The translations under genes were made by a program, and so were the position numbers. 64,000 nucleotides of DNA from Thermoplasmatota archaeon (GTDB taxonomy: Archaea > Thermoplasmatota > Thermoplasmata > Thermoplasmatales > Thermoplasmataceae), in contig JAMCUL010000019.1 in NCBI GenBank assembly GCA_023381355.1, forward strand, positions 62,001 to 126,000, written 5' to 3'. Each line of letters opens with the position of its first letter. Within the stretch, counting starts at the first letter, position 1. A model generated the notes under the pieces. The model saw nothing but the letters and a program-made list of their open reading frames with translations, was not told the DNA's origin and searched no databases. Shown here one piece after another: positions 59,834 to 64,000 of this stretch.

Positions 59834-60802
59834 TCACTCCACCTCCCCGGATCCAGCCTCCAGGTGCATCTTTGATGACCTTACCCATACCCTGAAGAAT
59901 ACAAGGGACAGTATGAGCAGTAATGTTCCCCCTATCATTGTCGCATAGAATATCTGTGTCTGCATTGCAGAATTGTTCAGCAGCGTGTTCACATTCACAG
60001 CCTTTGAGGCAAGGTCAGGATACACGGAATAGAACAGCATGAATGCAGACAGTGCAAGGAAACCCTGGAAGATTATCTTGTTGGACATGTAATTCTTCAG
60101 CTGCGGTATCATGTATATGATTGGGATGCTGATCGTAACAATACCTGAGGCAATCATCAGGTAGATGTTGCTGATATCATTGATCGCAAGGAATGATGCC
60201 CCTGCTATGATCAATCCGGCCACAGTGACGCCAAGGGAAAGTATCGTATTCACGTCAAGCCCGTAAAATATTGAAGCGAGTCCGAAGAGAACCACTGCAC
60301 TTCCTATTATGAAGCCGTCATCAGGGAGATATGAAAGGAACGCACCCATGTTGAATGTGCGTGCGGTTATATTGAGGCCGTGACCGCTCATCAGGGAAGT
60401 GTATATCACAAGAACGAAGAATCCGAGGATATAGGTTATTATGGCGTATATTGAGTACAGGGTCTTCCTGTTCACATTGAACCTGTTCCTGAATATGAAC
60501 TCTGCAGATACGATAGAAAGATTCCTGAGGATATATATGACTATGAAAATGAGTATGTAGGCAATGTATGAATATGCAAGGATTGGAAGTGCGTCTGGAA
60601 TCAGGGCCTCAACATTCACCACATAAAAGACGAAGAACGTGCCCGTGATCTCCCATATTGGGACAAGGTAGTAGAATACCTTCCTGGTACTCTCCTCATA
60701 CCGGAACAGGATTGCCGATGCTGCCATCAGTTCCGTTGATATGATTGCAAAGAACATCCCGAAAATTATGCCGTTAAGAAGTACCTCAACATTGAAGCTC
60801 AC
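59834..60802 (-). CDS. cydB: Cytochrome bd oxidase subunit II-like membrane protein
   Basis: 322 residues with about nine helices, from GTG 60802 which overlaps the cydA stop. Typical CydB features are weak in sequence, but WEITGTFFVFYVVNVEALIPDALP near residue 50 resembles the quinol-side helix of CydB. Length and position directly after cydA fix the identity as subunit II of the oxidase. It supports haem binding in CydA. The assignment is therefore from context more than from motif. Confidence 0.82.
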   Translation of the reverse strand: MSFNVEVLLNGIIFGMFFAIISTELMAASAILFRYEESTRKVFYYLVPIWEITGTFFVFYVVNVEALIPDALPILAYSYIAYILIFIVIYILRNLSIVSAEFIFRNRFNVNRKTLYSIYAIITYILGFFVLVIYTSLMSGHGLNITARTFNMGAFLSYLPDDGFIIGSAVVLFGLASIFYGLDVNTILSLGVTVAGLIIAGASFLAINDISNIYLMIASGIVTISIPIIYMIPQLKNYMSNKIIFQGFLALSAFMLFYSVYPDLASKAVNVNTLLNNSAMQTQIFYATMIGGTLLLILSLVFFRVWVRSSKMHLEAGSGEVE

Positions 60803-62151
60803 TTTACATCACCCACCCTCTCTATCTCCTTTTCTATAGAAACATTTCCAAGCACCTTCGCCGAGAAGTAGAATGTGAACGGAACAGCTATGCAGTAGAA
60901 TATTATTATCCCAATTCCAAGCGGCAGGACTGAGGGGGATGTGTTTGCAGCCGAGGCAACCGTCATTATGTTGTTGTATATTATATAGGGCTGCCTGCCG
61001 ACCTCGTCAGTAACCCATCCTGAATCGTATACGATCTCAAGGAGTATGCCGGATATGATCATGGAATACAGGTAGAATTTCCCGGATATATCCTTCCTGA
61101 ATATGATCCTGATAAAGAGCAGAAGGGCAAAGAGACCGACAAGTGCTCCGCCTCCGACCATTGTGTCGAATGTGAGGTGTATGAAGAGTGGAGGCCACTG
61201 GGATTTGGGAAACTCCGTCAGGTATGGTACCGCCTGATGGGCATTGAATGACAGGAACATGATGAATTCCTGAAGTCCGGGTACAGCTATGTAATACTGT
61301 GGAACGCCATTTATCACTATTCCTCCAAGCTTCTCAGCCGCATCCGTACTGCTGTGGAAATTCAGCTCAATGGCGGCATATTTCAGTGGCTGAAGTGAAT
61401 AGAGCATTCTCATCGATTCGTCTCCGGTGAGTCCTGCTATGCCGATCGCAATCAGCCCAACAATTGCAGCAACCCGTATCGATTTCATATAGATGCTTCT
61501 TGCAATGTCAGTTTTTGATCTCAGGTAATTGATTGCGAAGTAGGCAAGCAATGCAAAACTTCCAGCAGCAAGAGTTGCAGGAACCACATGGCCGATCTCG
61601 ATCCATGAGGATGGACTGAACATGGCTGCAAGTGGATTTACATCTGCTACTGTTCCATTAAGTCTGTACTCTGACAGGTTGAATCCGGCAGGGGTGTTCA
61701 TCCATGCATTTACCATGGTGATGAATACTGCCGAAAGGAGTGTACCCGCGGCAACAAGAACCGACAGTAGCCAGTGCTGGTACCTGTTCTTGAAATAGTC
61801 CCAGTAATAGATGTAGAGAACAAGGCTTATTGATTCGAGGAAGAATGCGAATACCTCATAATAAAAGGGGAGGATGTCGATCTTTCCCACAAGGACCATG
61901 AAATTAGGCCACAGTGAAAACAGCTCTATTGCTAACACTGTTCCACTGGCTGTGCCTATTGCAAAGAATATTGCAAGAGCACGCGAGAGCCTCCTGGCAA
62001 TGACCTCGTAGCCTTTGTCCTTGAGGTATATCCCGAGAAACTCAATAACACTCATCACTACAGAAATCCCTATTGTCAGCGTGACAATAAGTATGTGAGA
62101 ACCCAGCGTAAAACCCATCATGAAACGATCAAAGTTAATAATACTGGTCAT
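60799..62151 (-). CDS. cydA: Cytochrome bd ubiquinol/menaquinol oxidase subunit I
   Basis: 450 residues, about nine helices. Haem ligands His19 (haem b595) and His188 (haem b558, WIEIGHVVPAT) and Glu99/Glu106 (YYEVFAFFLESISL), all in the same relative places as in bacterial CydA; DSGWVTDEVGRQPYII near the C-terminus is the CydA signature GWxxxExGRQPW. The Q-loop is short. It oxidises quinol and reduces oxygen to water without pumping protons, with high oxygen affinity. Menaquinone may be the donor, given the MqnD-like gene next door. ATG 62151. Confidence 0.96.
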   Translation of the reverse strand: MTSIINFDRFMMGFTLGSHILIVTLTIGISVVMSVIEFLGIYLKDKGYEVIARRLSRALAIFFAIGTASGTVLAIELFSLWPNFMVLVGKIDILPFYYEVFAFFLESISLVLYIYYWDYFKNRYQHWLLSVLVAAGTLLSAVFITMVNAWMNTPAGFNLSEYRLNGTVADVNPLAAMFSPSSWIEIGHVVPATLAAGSFALLAYFAINYLRSKTDIARSIYMKSIRVAAIVGLIAIGIAGLTGDESMRMLYSLQPLKYAAIELNFHSSTDAAEKLGGIVINGVPQYYIAVPGLQEFIMFLSFNAHQAVPYLTEFPKSQWPPLFIHLTFDTMVGGGALVGLFALLLFIRIIFRKDISGKFYLYSMIISGILLEIVYDSGWVTDEVGRQPYIIYNNIMTVASAANTSPSVLPLGIGIIIFYCIAVPFTFYFSAKVLGNVSIEKEIERVGDVK

Positions 62152-62268
62152 TCATATCCATTTAACATGGTTGTTTTCATAATTAAGTCTTAGCCTGACA
62201 AATCAGGTATGTGATTTAAATAGATGAAATCAAGAAAATAATACTGGAAAAATTTAGATACAGTATGA

Positions 62269-63084
62269 TCAGACTATTTCCATCTCAAATTTAGGGAGCA
62301 GATGCATCTCGTTTGCCTTCTTATAATACATCTCAAGTGCCCTTCTTCCGCTGTCACCAAAATTCACCGATAAGTCATTCACATACATCTTTATGAATCT
62401 TGTTTCAAGCTCCAGGTCCTGGTATCTTGCATATTTCATTGCATATCTTGCTGCCTCTTCCGTGTGTTCCATTGCATATTTTATTGAATTCTCGAAATCT
62501 GTGATATAATTTGCAATTACTTCTTTGCCAAGGCTCTTCCTTATGGCATTGAAGCCCAGTGGAACAGGTAGATTTCCGGCATAATTCTTCCACTTTTCAT
62601 ACAGATCAACAACCTTTATGAGACCCTTGTTCTGGAATGTAAGCTGTTCGTCGTGGATTACTATGCCTGCATCGATCTCTCCCTTAAGGACTGCATCAGG
62701 GATGGTATCGAATCTCATGGGCCTTATATTGGCATTCTTGTTCACAAACATCTTGAAGAGAAGTTCTGATGATGTACCAGGTCCTGGACTTCCTACAACT
62801 GCCTTTGCAAAGTCGATTTGGCTCTTTGCCACAACCATAGGTCCATAGGAAATACCGAAACTGGCACCTGATCTTGTAAGGGCATAAACTTCGTTGAATG
62901 ATGCGTATGCATTTGCTGATATGGCAGTAACATCATACATTCCTGTCTTTGCTTCATCATTAAGTGTCTCGATATCCTTTATTATCTGCTCATACTCCAT
63001 GCTTGTTTTTATCTTTCCTGTTATCATGGCGTAGAACATGAATGCATCATCCGGATCTGGCGTGTGAGCAACTGTTAACTTCAT
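62269..63084 (-). CDS. mqnD: MqnD-like 1,4-dihydroxy-6-naphthoate synthase (futalosine pathway)
   Basis: 271 residues, periplasmic-binding-protein fold but cytoplasmic. Markers: N-terminal HTPDPDDAFMFYA, GSPGPGTSSELLF, and VIHDEQLTF, where the His is the catalytic base of MqnD. PLGFNAIRKSLG is also typical. MqnD converts cyclic de-hypoxanthine futalosine to 1,4-dihydroxy-6-naphthoate in menaquinone synthesis. MqnA of the same superfamily is a possible alternative; the IHxxQLTF favours MqnD. Located near cydAB, whose substrate is quinol. ATG 63084. Confidence 0.9.
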   Translation of the reverse strand: MKLTVAHTPDPDDAFMFYAMITGKIKTSMEYEQIIKDIETLNDEAKTGMYDVTAISANAYASFNEVYALTRSGASFGISYGPMVVAKSQIDFAKAVVGSPGPGTSSELLFKMFVNKNANIRPMRFDTIPDAVLKGEIDAGIVIHDEQLTFQNKGLIKVVDLYEKWKNYAGNLPVPLGFNAIRKSLGKEVIANYITDFENSIKYAMEHTEEAARYAMKYARYQDLELETRFIKMYVNDLSVNFGDSGRRALEMYYKKANEMHLLPKFEMEIV

Positions 63085-63267
63085 TATAACGTATTATTTC
63101 ATCGCATAAAAAAAGATGTCATGTCCTTCCTGAAATGGCGGTATCCCATCAGGATATGTATTCTTGAATTGGGAATATCCTTCGGCCAATGAGGGATATT
63201 TAAGACTTGAAATATTATATGTCATTATTTATAGCTGGAAGATATCTGTACTTTCCTGCGTGAAATT

Positions 63268-64000
63268 ATGACAAGAGTTGTTATTGCATTAGGGGGAAAC
63301 GCACTCCTCCTGAATGGTGAAAGAAGAGATTACGAAACCCAGGCCGGACATGCCTATGATGCCCTGAATTCACTTGCAGAGGTGATTGAGAAAGAGGATG
63401 TGATCATCACACATGGAAATGGCCCTCAGGTTGGAGATATATTCCTTAGGAACCAGGACATGCCAGGTATGCCCCCAGGTATGCCGCTTCATGCATGTGG
63501 CTCCATGTCGCAGGGACTTATAGGTGAAATGATTCTTGAAGCCTATGAGAAGGTCAAGAAAGAGAAGGGGATTGGAAAGGATGTTTCAGTGATCATCACC
63601 AGAACTCTTGTGGATATAAACGACAGTGGATTTGGAAATCCTTCAAAACCTGTAGGACAGATTTTCACGGATAATGAGAAGGAGGAAATTGAAAGTAAAA
63701 GAGGATGGAAGTTCACAAAGACAGAAAAGGGATGGCGCAGGGTTGTGCCCTCACCCTTTCCTCAGGATATACTGGAGAAGAGGATAATTGAGAATAACCT
63801 GATCTCAGGTTTTCTTCCTGTGTGTGCTGGCGGCGGGGGAATCCCAGTGGTGGCAAATGGAAGTGGATTTTCCGGTGTTGAGGCAGTCATTGACAAGGAC
63901 CTTGCATCTGCCGTTCTTGCCTACATGCTGGAATGCGATGAACTCTTGATACTTACTGATGTCCCCTGTGTTTACATAAATTACGGGAAGCCAGGACAGA
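63268..64000 (+). CDS. arcC: Carbamate kinase (N-terminal part, runs off the right edge)
   Basis: ATG 63268 opens a frame that remains open for 244 codons to the window end. Amino-acid kinase fold: VVIALGGNALL at the start, HGNGPQVGD, KDVSVIITRTLVD, the carbamate kinase loop RRVVPSPFPQ, CAGGGGIPVV and IDKDLASAVLA. It interconverts carbamoyl phosphate and ADP with ATP and carbamate, mostly in the catabolic direction to gain ATP. About 70 residues (C-terminus) are missing here. TATA-like TTATTTATAG at 63222-63231 upstream. Confidence 0.94.
   Translation, partial: MTRVVIALGGNALLLNGERRDYETQAGHAYDALNSLAEVIEKEDVIITHGNGPQVGDIFLRNQDMPGMPPGMPLHACGSMSQGLIGEMILEAYEKVKKEKGIGKDVSVIITRTLVDINDSGFGNPSKPVGQIFTDNEKEEIESKRGWKFTKTEKGWRRVVPSPFPQDILEKRIIENNLISGFLPVCAGGGGIPVVANGSGFSGVEAVIDKDLASAVLAYMLECDELLILTDVPCVYINYGKPGQ

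Noticed and set aside
1-64000. CRISPR arrays, insertion sequences and further tRNA or rRNA genes
   Set aside because: No regularly spaced repeats, no transposase-like reading frame and no second cloverleaf were found by reading; only tRNA-Arg is supported.

Overview
The window looks like a chromosome segment of a thermoacidophilic or mesophilic acidophilic archaeon of the Thermoplasmata (order Thermoplasmatales or a close relative). The information-processing genes are archaeal: PCNA, a two-subunit RPA, prefoldin alpha, FtsY, a beta-CASP nuclease of the aCPSF2 type, a COG1395-type regulator and split glycine dehydrogenase. Promoters are archaeal too: many genes have a TATA box about 24-28 bases before an ATG, so their mRNAs are probably leaderless, while genes inside operons use GGTGA-like Shine-Dalgarno sites and often GTG or TTG starts. 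The exact genus is not resolved by reading alone.

Layout. 1-6.5 kb: a membrane protein with a winged-helix regulator, a secreted protein with a duplicated domain, a phosphodiesterase and a YkoEDC-like ECF transporter operon. 6.7-10 kb: HAD phosphatase, small membrane protein, YgjP-type metallopeptidase and an APH-like kinase. 10-14.4 kb is an AT-rich, gene-poor accessory island: a VapBC-type toxin-antitoxin pair, an antitoxin-like reading frame broken by one amber codon, two unrecognised small genes with a decayed copy of one beside them, and a Fic protein. 14.6-29 kb: NicO-like transporter, Nudix, MFS, phosphoglycerate kinase - prefoldin alpha - FtsY, an XRE regulator, proline dehydrogenase, sugar nucleotidyltransferase, Kelch-like surface protein, Agl3-like sulfoquinovose synthase, malate dehydrogenase, QueC-QueD-SDR operon and a tRNA-Arg(CCT).

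29-41 kb: PCNA, glycine dehydrogenase subunits 1 and 2, the RPA pair, methylthioadenosine phosphorylase with the beta-CASP nuclease, a MarC protein, an SDR dehydrogenase and an SQR-like flavoprotein with DUF1641. 41-54 kb: RecA/KaiC-like ATPase with a possible leader peptide, HemB, M61 peptidase, COG1395 regulator, RlmE, GcvH, ThpR, type I dehydroquinase, a second MarC, two unrecognised linked genes, and a phosphate transporter with its PhoU-like partner. 54.7-58.1 kb: a complete dTDP-rhamnose operon (rmlA-rmlD-rmlC-rmlB), in which rmlB appears to begin with CTG. 58-64 kb: HxlR regulator and divergent unknown gene, a cytochrome bd operon with a third membrane gene, MqnD-like menaquinone enzyme and the start of a carbamate kinase gene.

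Together these genes point to a heterotroph with respiration through menaquinone and cytochrome bd, amino acid catabolism (proline, glycine), decorated cell-surface glycans (rhamnose, sulfoquinovose) and 7-deazaguanine tRNA modification. The points most worth following are the non-ATG starts of rmlB and of the 22-kb nucleotidyltransferase, and the 10-14 kb island, where decayed and intact copies of an unrecognised two-gene cassette sit among toxin-antitoxin-like genes.
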